DNA of 64,000 nt from Limnohabitans sp. 103DPR2 (GCF_001412575.1 NZ_CP011834.1:1116001-1180000), one strand, 5' to 3'. Counted from the first letter of the stretch, positions 45,049 through 53,692 are shown. The notes: generated by a model not told the origin, from the sequence alone. Numbers and translations: made by a program.

Positions 45049-47403
45049 ATGAACGCGCCCATTTCTTTGCACAATTTATTGCCCGTGTCTGGTTTGCAAC
45101 AAGGCACCGATGTCATTCATGAGTCTGCGCATTTGCACGTGACGGGTGGTGCCACCTTTACCGATGACATGCCTGAATTGGCTGGCACCTTGTATGCCGC
45201 CATCATCAAATCACCGGTGGCCCATGGCGAATTGATTGGCGACGGCATTGACCGCGAAGCCATTTTGAAAGCGCATGGTGTGGTGGCTGTTTACACCGCC
45301 AAAGACATCCCTGGTGAAAACAATTGCGGCCCCATCATTCACGACGATCCTTTCCTGGCTGTAGGCAAAGTCGAGTTCATCGGACAAGCTGTCGCCGTGG
45401 TGGTCGCACGAGAAATGCTCTATGCCCGCGAAGCTGCGCACAACGCCAAAGTGTTGGTGAAAGAACTCAAGCCCATTTTGACCATTGACGAAGCCATGGC
45501 AGCGCAAAGTTTTGTCATGCCCGCCAAAGGCATCACGCGCGGCAATGCATCCGAAGCCATTGCCAAAGCACCTCGGAAAGTCAAGGGCAGCACCGAAACC
45601 GGTCAGCAAGAACAGTTTTACATGGAAGGCCAAATTACATACGCCGTGCCGCGTGAAGATGGTCAACTCACCTTGTACTGTTCTACGCAGCACCCTGATG
45701 GCAATCAGCGAGAAGCCGCATCGGCCTTGAACCTCAGCACCAACGACGTGGAAGTGATTTGCCGCCGCATGGGCGGTGGCTTTGGCGGCAAAGAGGGCAA
45801 TGCCAGCATTTTCAGCCAGAGTGCCGCCTTGGCCGCGTTCAAATTGCAGCGTCCTGTGAAGTTGCGCGTGAACCGCGACGACGACATGATGATCACGGGC
45901 AAGCGTCACGACTTCCGCATTGACTACGAAGTGGGTTATGACGACGAAGGCCGCATCTTGGGTGCTGACATCACCCTCATGTCACGCTGCGGATACAGCA
46001 CCGACTATTCTGGTCCTGTCAACGATCGTGCTTGCTTGCACATCGACAATTGCTACTACATTCCCAATTTGAAACTGATCAGCCACCGCTGCAAAACCAA
46101 CACGCAAAGCGCCACCGCTTTCCGTGGTTTCGGTGGTCCTCAGGGCATGTTTGGCATTGAGACTGTCATTGAGCAAATTGCCAATGACATCGGCAAAGAT
46201 CCTTTAGATGTGCGCTTGCTCAACATCTACAAAGACCCCGCAGTTTCGGGCAACCCTGCCACCATGGTGACGCAATACGGTCAGACCATTGCCGATTGGG
46301 TGGGCGACAAGGTGATTGACCAAGTGGCCACAGAAGCCAAGTACCGTGAACGCCGCGACAGCGTCAATGCGTTCAACAAAGTGAACAAGCGCCGCAAACG
46401 TGGCTTGGCTTTGGTGCCCTTGAAATTTGGCATCAGCTTCACGGCCACCATGTTGAACCAAGGCGGCGCCTTGCTCAACATCTACATGGACGGCTCGGTC
46501 AGCTGCAACCATGGCGGTACTGAAATGGGCCAGGGCCTCAACACCAAGATGGCGCAAGTGTGCGCCGATGGTTTGGGCATCGACATCAAATACGTGCGAG
46601 TCACTGGCACCGATACACAAAAGGTGCCCAACGCTTCTGCAACATCTGCTTCCAGCGGCGCAGACATCAATGGCGCAGCCATCATGAATGCCACGGCGCA
46701 AATGCGCGCGCGCTTGGCGCCAGTGGCCGCCAACATGTTGGGCTGCAAGGAATCCGATGTGAGCTTTGCCAACAGCATGGCACACGGTGGTGGCAAGTCT
46801 GTGGAGTGGACGGCTGTGGCCAAGCAAGCATGGTTAGACCGTGTCGGCTTGTCGGTCACTGGTTTTTACATGACGCCCGAAATCAAATACGACTTTGCAA
46901 CCCTCACAGGCCACGCGTTCTATTACTACTGCTACGGCGCCTCTGTCAGTGAAGTTGAAATTGACACCCGCACAGGTGAATATTGGATCAAAGCCGTGGA
47001 CATCGTGCACGACGCTGGCAAGAGCATCAACCCCGCCATCGACAAAGGCCAGATTGAAGGCGGCTACGTGCAAGGCATGGGCTGGCTTACCATGGAAGAG
47101 TGCATTTGGGACAAGAAGGGCAAGTTCCTGACGCATGGCCCCAGTACTTACAAAATCCCAGTGGCTGGCGACATTCCAGAGCACTTCAATGTGACCTTGT
47201 TTGACGGCAGCAATTTGAAGCCTACGCCTTTCAATTCGAAAGCTGTAGGTGAGCCACCCTTGATGCTGGCCTTGTCAACTTTCTTTGCCTTGCGTGATGC
47301 TGTGAGCGCCAGTGCCGACCACAAAACCGTGGTTCACATGAGCGCGCCTGCAACACCCGAGAAGATTTTGATGACTTGCGAGAAAGCCAAAGCGGCTGTT
47401 TAA
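45049..47403 (+). CDS. xdhB: Xanthine dehydrogenase large subunit (molybdopterin)
   Basis: A 784-residue catalytic subunit that oxidises hypoxanthine and xanthine to urate. Key blocks are CRRMGGGFGGKEGNASIF, the substrate Arg loop TAFRGFGGPQGMFGIE, NASATSASSGADINGAA, and the catalytic Glu in KAVGEPPLMLALSTFF near the C-terminus. Length and motifs match two-subunit bacterial XDH (Rhodobacter type). It begins directly at the xdhA stop. Confidence 0.97.
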   Translation: MNAPISLHNLLPVSGLQQGTDVIHESAHLHVTGGATFTDDMPELAGTLYAAIIKSPVAHGELIGDGIDREAILKAHGVVAVYTAKDIPGENNCGPIIHDDPFLAVGKVEFIGQAVAVVVAREMLYAREAAHNAKVLVKELKPILTIDEAMAAQSFVMPAKGITRGNASEAIAKAPRKVKGSTETGQQEQFYMEGQITYAVPREDGQLTLYCSTQHPDGNQREAASALNLSTNDVEVICRRMGGGFGGKEGNASIFSQSAALAAFKLQRPVKLRVNRDDDMMITGKRHDFRIDYEVGYDDEGRILGADITLMSRCGYSTDYSGPVNDRACLHIDNCYYIPNLKLISHRCKTNTQSATAFRGFGGPQGMFGIETVIEQIANDIGKDPLDVRLLNIYKDPAVSGNPATMVTQYGQTIADWVGDKVIDQVATEAKYRERRDSVNAFNKVNKRRKRGLALVPLKFGISFTATMLNQGGALLNIYMDGSVSCNHGGTEMGQGLNTKMAQVCADGLGIDIKYVRVTGTDTQKVPNASATSASSGADINGAAIMNATAQMRARLAPVAANMLGCKESDVSFANSMAHGGGKSVEWTAVAKQAWLDRVGLSVTGFYMTPEIKYDFATLTGHAFYYYCYGASVSEVEIDTRTGEYWIKAVDIVHDAGKSINPAIDKGQIEGGYVQGMGWLTMEECIWDKKGKFLTHGPSTYKIPVAGDIPEHFNVTLFDGSNLKPTPFNSKAVGEPPLMLALSTFFALRDAVSASADHKTVVHMSAPATPEKILMTCEKAKAAV

Positions 47404-47406
47404 ACC

Positions 47407-47446
47407 GTTTCAGTCTTGACCCTCTGTGAGCGTGTCAAGCTGAAAC
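47407..47446. terminator. Stem-loop between convergent xdhB and lipoprotein gene
   Basis: GTTTCAG and CTTGAC pair with GTCAAG and CTGAAAC (13 bp with one bulged base, 13-base loop). It starts three bases after the xdhB stop and covers the 3' end of the convergent gene. No strong T tract follows on either strand. Confidence 0.4.
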
Positions 47447-47925
47447 TTACCGCTTTTGTGCCAGAGCCAAACGTCTGAATAGACCACCTTGTTCAGGTGC
47501 GCCGGAACAGGGTAGGGGGCTGCTTGACGCACCGTCTTTTCAATTTCTTTCATGACCTCGGGGGCATGGCCTGGCGCTCTCACCCAATAGGTGCGCGTGA
47601 CTTGCCCTTGCTTGTCGACCTCGACGTCCAGTACACCGACGGCATAGAGCATGGGCGGCATGCGACCTTTGAAGATGCGTGCGCCATTGAGTTGGTAGAG
47701 ATGCTTGGCCGCATCAACGCGGTACTCATGGGCATTGCGCGCGTTGGAGGTGGGTAATTGTGGCTTGGCAGGCTCGATGGGCTTGATGACGACGGGGGCC
47801 GGTGGCGGTGCCGAATCTTGAGGCGGCGGTGGTGGGGTGCTGCAACCCACCAACCAAGCTGCAATGAATGCGCAGCCGAGGCCGCGGTAAAAAAGAGAAT
47901 GGCGTGCCGCTTCGGTGAATGTCAT
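47410..47925 (-). CDS. Lipoprotein with TonB C-terminal-like domain
   Basis: A 171-residue protein with a lipobox (AAWLVGC, cysteine at about residue 29) followed by a proline-rich stretch (STPPPPPQDSAPPPAP). The C-terminal domain resembles TonB-type energizer C-termini (VGVLDVEVDKQGQVTRTYWVRAPGHAPEV...VRQAAPYPVPAHL). It lacks the TonB membrane anchor and sits at the envelope as a lipoprotein. The start at 47925 gives the cleanest signal peptide. Longer in-frame readings are Cys-rich and unlike the family. Function unknown. It is convergent to xdhB. Confidence 0.6.
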   Translation of the reverse strand: MTFTEAARHSLFYRGLGCAFIAAWLVGCSTPPPPPQDSAPPPAPVVIKPIEPAKPQLPTSNARNAHEYRVDAAKHLYQLNGARIFKGRMPPMLYAVGVLDVEVDKQGQVTRTYWVRAPGHAPEVMKEIEKTVRQAAPYPVPAHLNKVVYSDVWLWHKSGKFQLDTLTEGQD

Positions 47926-47963
47926 TTGAAATTTGTCCCCTCTATCGCAATTGCCCATTCTGT

Positions 47964-47975
47964 CACTGTACAGTG
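47964..47975. promoter_or_regulatory. 12-bp palindrome between lipoprotein gene and xdhC
   Basis: CACTGTACAGTG is a perfect palindrome about 36 bases upstream of the xdhC start and 39 bases upstream of the divergent lipoprotein start. A regulatory role is only suggested by position. Confidence 0.3.
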
Positions 47976-48010
47976 TGGTTTGAACAGTCCCAAATTGAAA
48001 GTCGTTTCCC

Positions 48011-48829
48011 GTGCATTGGATTCCCGCGCTTCTTGAGAAATTGGCACATGCCCCTGCCGTGTGGATCACGGTCTTGCAAGCGCAAGGCTCTGTGCCACGC
48101 GGTGCAGGCACTGTCATGGCCGTTTTTGGAGATGATTTTTTGGGCACCATTGGCGGTGGTCATTTGGAGTTTGAAGCCATTGCAGAGGCTCGTCGATGCC
48201 TGCAAGCGTCCCATGCTCAGGGTCTGTTGCCGTTTGAAAAACGCTTTGCTTTAGGCCCCAGTTTGGGCCAATGCTGCGGCGGTGCTTTGGTCTTGAAGTT
48301 TGAAGGGGTGACAATCAAGGACGCTCCGCGTTTGCAAGCACTCATGCAAGCGCAAGCTGCTGAGCGATTTCGGCCACTGGCCTTGTTTGGTGGCGGACAC
48401 GTTGGCAAAGCACTGGTTCAGGTGCTGGCGCCATTGCCATTTCATGTTCGGTGGATCGACAGCCGCGATGAAATTTTTCCTGCGGATGTGCCAGGACAGG
48501 TGGTCTGTGAGCACTCCAATCCGGTGCAGGCTGCCGTGCCTGAATTGGCACCGCAAAGCCGTGTCTTGATCATGAGTTTCAGCCACGCCGAAGACTTGGA
48601 TGTGGTGGCCGCCTGTTTGCAGCGCCAGCGCCAGCACAAGGACTTGGCCTTCATTGGCCTCATTGGCAGCGCCACCAAATGGGCAACCTTCAAGCGCCGC
48701 TTGGTCGAGCGAGGCTTTACAGAAGAAGAGTGCCAGCAGGTCACTTGCCCCATCGGTGTACCCGGTATCACAGGCAAAGAACCTGAAGTGATTGCAGTGG
48801 CGGTGGCGGCACAGCTGTTGCAAGCCTGA
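48011..48829 (+). CDS. xdhC: Xanthine dehydrogenase accessory protein XdhC
   Basis: A 272-residue chaperone that inserts the sulfurated molybdenum cofactor into XdhB. The N-terminal CoxI/XdhC domain has VLQAQGSVPRGAGTVMAV and TIGGGHLEFEAI, CCGG appears in GQCCGGALVL, and the Rossmann-like C-terminal part has LFGGGHVGKALVQVLAPL and FIGLIGSATKWATFKRRL. The start is GTG at 48011. It precedes puuD by 40 bases. Confidence 0.93.
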   Translation: MHWIPALLEKLAHAPAVWITVLQAQGSVPRGAGTVMAVFGDDFLGTIGGGHLEFEAIAEARRCLQASHAQGLLPFEKRFALGPSLGQCCGGALVLKFEGVTIKDAPRLQALMQAQAAERFRPLALFGGGHVGKALVQVLAPLPFHVRWIDSRDEIFPADVPGQVVCEHSNPVQAAVPELAPQSRVLIMSFSHAEDLDVVAACLQRQRQHKDLAFIGLIGSATKWATFKRRLVERGFTEEECQQVTCPIGVPGITGKEPEVIAVAVAAQLLQA

Positions 48830-48830
48830 A

Positions 48831-48846
48831 AAATTGTATACACTTC
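48831..48846. promoter_or_regulatory. GTATAC operator copy 2, upstream of puuD
   Basis: AAATTGTA|TACACTTC matches the perfect palindrome at 43083-43098 in 14 of 16 positions. It lies 24 bases before the puuD ATG, a repressor position. Confidence 0.65.
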
Positions 48847-48869
48847 GGTAAACAATTTGGAAATTGAAC

Positions 48870-50090
48870 ATGGACGCCTATTTACTGGACTGGCTTAATT
48901 TGCTGTTGCGATGGGTGCATGTGATCACCGTGATCGCATGGATTGGGTCGTCGTTTTACTTCGTCTTCCTCGACAACAATCTGCTGAAACCCAACTCACC
49001 CGATTTGCTTGAAAAAGGCGTGGACGGTGCCATGTGGGCCGTGCATGGTGGCGGTTTTTACAACCCGCAGAAGTACATGGTGGCGCCCAAGAAAATTCAC
49101 ACCAAGTTGCATTGGTTTTATTGGGAAAGCTATTCGTCTTGGTTGTCTGGTTTTGCGCTTTTCACGGTTTTGTATTTGTGGAACGCCAGCACCTATTTGA
49201 TCGACAAGTCCCTGATGGACTGGTCGCCCGCCATGGCCATTTCAGCCGCGCTGGGTTTCTTGGTGGCGTTTTGGTTTGTTTACGACACGGTCTGCCGCCT
49301 GTTCGGTTTTAAAAAGAATGGTGAACTGATCGTTGCCGGCTTGATGCTTTGCGTGGTGGCCTTTGCATCGTGGTTGGCCTGTCAATTGTTTGCGGGACGC
49401 GCCGCCTTCTTGTTGGTGGGCGCCATGATTGCCACGGCCATGAGTGCCAATGTGTTTGTGTGGATCATTCCAGGTCAGCGCAAAGTGGTGGCCGCCATGA
49501 CCTCCGGCGAAAAATACGACGCCATGGCCTTGGCCATTCACGGCAAACGCGGCAAGCAGCGCAGTGTGCACAACACGTATTTCACGCTGCCCGTGATCTT
49601 TGCCATGTTGAGCAATCACTACAGCTTTTTGTACACGCACCCCCAGCGTTGGTTGATTTTGTTTGTGCTGATGTTTGCAGGCGCTTTGATTCGTCAGTTC
49701 TTCGTCCAGCGCCACGGCTACCATTTGGGCCGTGCCAAAAATCCATGGCCCTTTGCGGCAGTGGGTGTGGCTTTGATTGTGGCTGTGATCTTGGCCATGG
49801 CACCTTGGGGCTCGTCATCCAGCGCGCCTGCGAATGCGCAAGCCAAGCCCGCCACATTTGCCCAAGTCAAATCCGTCATTGATCAGCGATGCCTCAGCTG
49901 CCACGGCGCCCAAGTGCAAATGAAAAATGTGCGCTTAGATTCGCTTGAAGGCATTCAGTTGAACGCGCAAAACGTTTACCAACAGGTGAGCGTGACCAAG
50001 CAAATGCCGATGAACAATGCCACGGGCATCACGCAAGAAGAACGTGACACCATCGCGTCTTGGTACTTGGCTGGCGCCAAACTGGACTGA
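48870..50090 (+). CDS. puuD: Membrane urate oxidase PuuD with C-terminal cytochrome c domain
   Basis: A 406-residue protein with eight or so membrane helices starting with LLRWVHVITVIAWIGSSFYF. HGGGFYNPQKYMVAPKKIHTKLHWFYWESYSSWLSG is diagnostic of PuuD. A periplasmic cytochrome c domain at the end has the heme motif CLSCHG and Met ligand candidates in KQMPMNNATG. PuuD converts urate to 5-hydroxyisourate while passing electrons to the respiratory chain, and does not make H2O2 as soluble uricase does. Its heme c needs the Ccm system encoded at 13762-20839. The ATG at 48870 is preferred to an in-frame TTG two codons earlier. Confidence 0.94.
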   Translation: MDAYLLDWLNLLLRWVHVITVIAWIGSSFYFVFLDNNLLKPNSPDLLEKGVDGAMWAVHGGGFYNPQKYMVAPKKIHTKLHWFYWESYSSWLSGFALFTVLYLWNASTYLIDKSLMDWSPAMAISAALGFLVAFWFVYDTVCRLFGFKKNGELIVAGLMLCVVAFASWLACQLFAGRAAFLLVGAMIATAMSANVFVWIIPGQRKVVAAMTSGEKYDAMALAIHGKRGKQRSVHNTYFTLPVIFAMLSNHYSFLYTHPQRWLILFVLMFAGALIRQFFVQRHGYHLGRAKNPWPFAAVGVALIVAVILAMAPWGSSSSAPANAQAKPATFAQVKSVIDQRCLSCHGAQVQMKNVRLDSLEGIQLNAQNVYQQVSVTKQMPMNNATGITQEERDTIASWYLAGAKLD

Positions 50091-50127
50091 AGCGAAAGCT
50101 TGTACGAGAAAGCCTGGCAATTGCAGG

Positions 50128-51543
50128 TCAGTGACCTGCCGCCAATTGCACAGCAAATTGGTTGTGCCGCTCAATCACTCGACCTAATTCAACGCGCGTG
50201 AGTTGACCCTCGCTCACCACCACTTGGCCATTGACCACCGTGTAGGCGGCAGGCGCACTGGCACACAACATCAAACTGCCAATGGCATCATGGACGGCGC
50301 CTCCAGCAAAACTGAGGCTGCGCAAATCAAACAAGGCCATGTCGGCACAGTAACCCACCGTCAACTGCCCAATGTCCTTGCGGCCTAAGACCTCGGCGCC
50401 ACCGCGCGTGGCCAAGCGCAGTGCGTCGCGCGCCGTCATTTCCATGGGGGCGGTGTCGCAGCCAAAAATGGTTTTGCCTTCGGCATTGACTTGCGGGGCT
50501 TCAAGCGACTTGCGCAGTCTGGCCAACAACATGGCTTGTCGTGCTTCATTCACCATGTGCGCCGCATCGTTGCTGGCGCTACCGTCAACGCCTAAGCCCA
50601 CGGGTACGCCGGCTTCGATCATTTTGCGAATAGGGGCAATGCCGCTGGCCAAGCGCATGTTGCTGCATGGGCAGTGTGCAATACCGGTGCGCGTAGCGGC
50701 AAAGAGTGAGATGCCTTCGTCGTCGAGTTTGACGCAGTGGGCATGCCACACATCGTCGCCCAACCAACCGAGGTCTTCGGCATATTGCGTGGGTGTGCGA
50801 TTGAACTTCTCGAGGCTGTAGGCAATGTCATGGTCGTTTTCGGCCAAGTGCGTGTGCAGGCGAACGCCATAGTGGCGTGCCATCTCTGCCGACAATCGCA
50901 TGAGGTCTTGGCTGACGCTGAAAGGCGAGCAGGGTGCCACAGCGACTTGTGTCATGGCGCCATGTGAGGCATCGTGATAAGTTTCGATGAGGCGTTGCGT
51001 GTCTTTCAAGATGGCGTCTTCTTGTTCCACCACACGGTCGGGTGGCAGGCCGCCTTTGGATTGGCCCACACTCATGCTGCCGCGGGTGGCGACAAAACGC
51101 ATCCCAATTTCTTGGGCAGCGGCAATGCAATCGTCCAACTTCACGCCATTGGGGTAGATGTACAAATGATCACTGCTGGTGGTGCAACCCGACAGCAGCA
51201 ATTCGGCCATGGCAGTTTGCGTGCTGGCGTAAATCATCTCGGGCTGCAGACCTGCCCAAATGGGATACAAGCCTGTGAGCCAGCTGAACAACTCGGCGTT
51301 TTGGACCGCTGGAATGGCCCGCGTCAAACTTTGACACATGTGGTGGTGTGTGTTCACCATGCCGGGAATCACCACATGGTGCTGGGCATCGATCACTTTG
51401 TCAGCCGTTTGGGGCAAGCTGTCGGCAGGGCCAATCGCTTCGATGCAGTTGTCTCTGACAAAGAGGGAGGCGTTGCGAAGTTCATCGCCCGCGTCGTTGA
51501 GCGTGGCGATGGTGTGAGCGTTGTGGATGAGCAAGGTGGTCAT
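50128..51543 (-). CDS. 8-oxoguanine deaminase
   Basis: A 471-residue amidohydrolase of the ATZ/TRZ group. Metal and substrate motifs are IPGMVNTHHHMCQSLTRAIPAVQNAELFSWL, the zinc-ligand HTHLAEND, AHCVKLDDEG and GLGVDGSASNDAAHM. NTHHHMCQSLTRA with YPIWAGL is characteristic of 8-oxoguanine deaminases, which make urate directly and can also act on isocytosine. A guanine-deaminase role cannot be excluded. Divergent from the glycerate kinase gene, 59 bases apart. Confidence 0.85.
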   Translation of the reverse strand: MTTLLIHNAHTIATLNDAGDELRNASLFVRDNCIEAIGPADSLPQTADKVIDAQHHVVIPGMVNTHHHMCQSLTRAIPAVQNAELFSWLTGLYPIWAGLQPEMIYASTQTAMAELLLSGCTTSSDHLYIYPNGVKLDDCIAAAQEIGMRFVATRGSMSVGQSKGGLPPDRVVEQEDAILKDTQRLIETYHDASHGAMTQVAVAPCSPFSVSQDLMRLSAEMARHYGVRLHTHLAENDHDIAYSLEKFNRTPTQYAEDLGWLGDDVWHAHCVKLDDEGISLFAATRTGIAHCPCSNMRLASGIAPIRKMIEAGVPVGLGVDGSASNDAAHMVNEARQAMLLARLRKSLEAPQVNAEGKTIFGCDTAPMEMTARDALRLATRGGAEVLGRKDIGQLTVGYCADMALFDLRSLSFAGGAVHDAIGSLMLCASAPAAYTVVNGQVVVSEGQLTRVELGRVIERHNQFAVQLAAGH

Positions 51544-51602
51544 GGCAATGATTTTGCACGAAGAAATTGATCGGACTCAACTCAGACACTACACTCTGCT
51601 GC

Positions 51603-52946
51603 ATGAGTGATCCCATTTCAATTCACCCCGACATTGCGTCAAGTCCCCGCACTTTTTTGCGCCAATTGTTTGATGCCGCCGTGACCAGGGCGCTGCCTTT
51701 GGAAAACACGCCTGCGTTCTTGCCTGCTGCACCCAAAGGTCGTACCCTGGTTTTGGGCGCAGGCAAAGCGGCCGGTGCCATGGCCCATGCCGTCGAAGCC
51801 TTGTGGCCCCAAGATGCGCCTTTGTCGGGCATGGTGGTCACCCGTTACGGTCATTCCCCCCAACGCCCTGAAGGCGTGGCGCCCCGCTTGAAAGTGGTCG
51901 AAGCCTCACACCCCGTGCCCGATGCCGCAGGACTGGCTGCAGCCGAAGAAATTTTGGCGCTGACAAAAGGTTTGACGAAGGATGACTTGGTCTTGTTTTT
52001 GATCTCTGGCGGGGGCTCTGCTTTGCTCACTTTGCCGGCCGAAGGCTTAAGCCTGGCTGAAAAACAAAGCATCAATCAGGGGCTGTTGAAAAGCGGTGCC
52101 AACATTGGCGAAATGAACTGTGTCCGCAAACACTTGTCCCGCATCAAAGGGGGGCGTTTGGCTGCAGCCTGCGCACCTGCCAAGGTAGTCACCTTGGCCA
52201 TCAGCGATGTGCCAGGCGACGATCCTTCCGTGATTGCCAGTGGCCCCACGGTGCCCGATGTCACCACGTGTCAAGATGCCCTCGACATTTTGCAGCGCTA
52301 CAACATCGAGATTTCAGTTGCGGTGAAACAGGCTTTGGAAAGTGGTGCCTGGGAATCTCCCAAGCCAGGTGATGCCATGTTTGCCAACACCTCGGTTCAC
52401 CTCATTGCAACGCCTCAACAATCTTTGATGGCCGCCGCTGCCTTGGCAGAGTCCAAAGGTTTGCGGGCCTATGTGTTGAGCGACGAAATTGAAGGTGAAT
52501 CGCGTGAAGTGGGCAAAGTTCATGCAGCCTTGGCGCGCGCCAGTGCACATGGCAAAAGTCCCTTCGTCAAGCCCTGTGTCATTTTGAGCGGTGGCGAAAC
52601 CACTGTCACAGTTCGCAACAACGCCAGCAAAGGCGGGGCCAAGCCACGAGAAGGGCGCGGCGGACGCGCTGGCGAGTTTTGCATGGGTTTGGCACAGGGA
52701 CTGCAAGCGCAAGCTGGTGTGTGGGCTTTGGCTGCAGACACCGACGGCATTGACGGGGTTGAAGACAACGCTGGCGCCATGGTGACCCCAGACACCTTGC
52801 TTAGGGCGCAGCAGGCGGGCGTCAATTTGGACGAGCATTTGGGCTGCAACGACGCCTACGGTTATTTCCAGGCACTAAACGATTTGGTGTTTTCGGGGCC
52901 CACGCACACCAATGTGAACGACTTCCGCGCCATTTTGGTGTTGTGA
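51603..52946 (+). CDS. ttuD: Glycerate 2-kinase (MOFRL family)
   Basis: A 447-residue GckA/TtuD-type kinase. Signature blocks are LVLGAGKAAGAMAHAVE, VLFLISGGGSALLTLPAEGLS, MNCVRKHLSRIKGGRLA and the C-terminal MOFRL domain, with LAADTDGIDGVEDNAGAMV. It phosphorylates glycerate to 2-phosphoglycerate. In this context it would complete conversion of glyoxylate from ureidoglycolate into glycolysis. The other glycerate-pathway genes (gcl, glxR, hyi) are not in the window. Start 51603 follows the family. Confidence 0.92.
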   Translation: MSDPISIHPDIASSPRTFLRQLFDAAVTRALPLENTPAFLPAAPKGRTLVLGAGKAAGAMAHAVEALWPQDAPLSGMVVTRYGHSPQRPEGVAPRLKVVEASHPVPDAAGLAAAEEILALTKGLTKDDLVLFLISGGGSALLTLPAEGLSLAEKQSINQGLLKSGANIGEMNCVRKHLSRIKGGRLAAACAPAKVVTLAISDVPGDDPSVIASGPTVPDVTTCQDALDILQRYNIEISVAVKQALESGAWESPKPGDAMFANTSVHLIATPQQSLMAAAALAESKGLRAYVLSDEIEGESREVGKVHAALARASAHGKSPFVKPCVILSGGETTVTVRNNASKGGAKPREGRGGRAGEFCMGLAQGLQAQAGVWALAADTDGIDGVEDNAGAMVTPDTLLRAQQAGVNLDEHLGCNDAYGYFQALNDLVFSGPTHTNVNDFRAILVL

Positions 52947-52953
52947 CAAATGA

Positions 52954-52967
52954 TTGATGTGCGTCAA
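52954..52967. promoter_or_regulatory. FNR/Crp-type box upstream of the Crp/Fnr regulator gene
   Basis: TTGATGTGCGTCAA differs from the TTGAT-N4-ATCAA consensus at one base. Its centre is about 41 bases upstream of the chosen start of the regulator gene. It suggests autoregulation or control by another FNR-type protein. Confidence 0.6.
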
Positions 52968-53001
52968 CACGCCCGAGCCAAGGCTCTGGCAAATTCGGCG
53001 C

Positions 53002-53628
53002 ATGTTGAATCGCGTTCTCACCATCATCCCCACTCCGGCTGAAGACCTGCCAGTTGGCACGGTCTTGTTGCGACGGGGTCAAGCGGCCAGCAAGGCTTTG
53101 CATTTGCTCAGTGGCCGTGTTGCCTTCGGGGTGATTGAGAACGGTGAAATGGTGCATCAACTGGGCGTGGTGGAAGGTCCCTTTTGGCTGGAGGCTGCGG
53201 CTACTATGTTGGGACTGCCGCACGCTGTCGATGCGCTGGCCGAAAGTCCTGTGACCCTCCAGGCCATGCCTTTGGGGCAATTCAAAAGTTATTTGAAGAA
53301 CTTGCCCGAACCGGTGCACACCCTCATGCTGGATTTGGCCAAAGCCCAAAGGCAGCAGATCGAGGTGGCTGTGAGCCGTTTGGCCAAGGATGCCGATGCC
53401 CGTTTTGCCGAATGGCTGCTGCGGCACGCCGAACCTACCGATGCACAGGGCAGCATGGCGGTCATCTTGCGAGATCGCAAACGACTCATTGCCGCACAAC
53501 TGGGCATTGCCCCTGAAACTTTCTCACGGCTGCTCAAGCATTTGAGGGAGCGCAAGCTCATCAGTGGCGGCGGCAGGGTGCTGAACTTGCTCGATCCCAC
53601 AGGTTTGCAGTCCTTGGCAGGTATTTAA
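53002..53628 (+). CDS. Crp/Fnr-family transcriptional regulator, cysteine-free
   Basis: A 208-residue regulator. The cyclic-nucleotide-binding-like beta barrel (LLRRGQAASKALHLLSGRVAFGVIE) is followed by a dimerisation helix and a C-terminal helix-turn-helix with DRKRLIAAQLGIAPETFSRLLKHLRERKLI. The recognition helix SRLLKHLRE differs from E. coli Fnr. There is no cysteine, so it cannot hold the FNR 4Fe-4S cluster, and the cAMP-contacting residues are not obvious. The effector is unknown. Start 53002 was chosen because an FNR-like box occupies the alternative starts at 52954-52957. It lies between the glycerate kinase and the BMP-type importer. Confidence 0.82.
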   Translation: MLNRVLTIIPTPAEDLPVGTVLLRRGQAASKALHLLSGRVAFGVIENGEMVHQLGVVEGPFWLEAAATMLGLPHAVDALAESPVTLQAMPLGQFKSYLKNLPEPVHTLMLDLAKAQRQQIEVAVSRLAKDADARFAEWLLRHAEPTDAQGSMAVILRDRKRLIAAQLGIAPETFSRLLKHLRERKLISGGGRVLNLLDPTGLQSLAGI

Positions 53629-53659
53629 AAAGATTCACCCCAGTTGCTAGGGTTGGGGT

Positions 53660-53692
53660 CTCAAAGATCGATAGAATTTATCGAACTTTGAG
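53660..53692. promoter_or_regulatory. 33-bp palindrome just before the importer ATPase start
   Basis: CTCAAAG-A-TCGATA, spacer GAATT, TATCGA-A-CTTTGAG: 14-base arms with 13 of 14 pairs. It ends 6 bases before the ATG at 53699 and contains the putative ribosome-binding GAG. It could be a repressor operator or an RNA hairpin that hides the ribosome-binding site. Confidence 0.65.
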
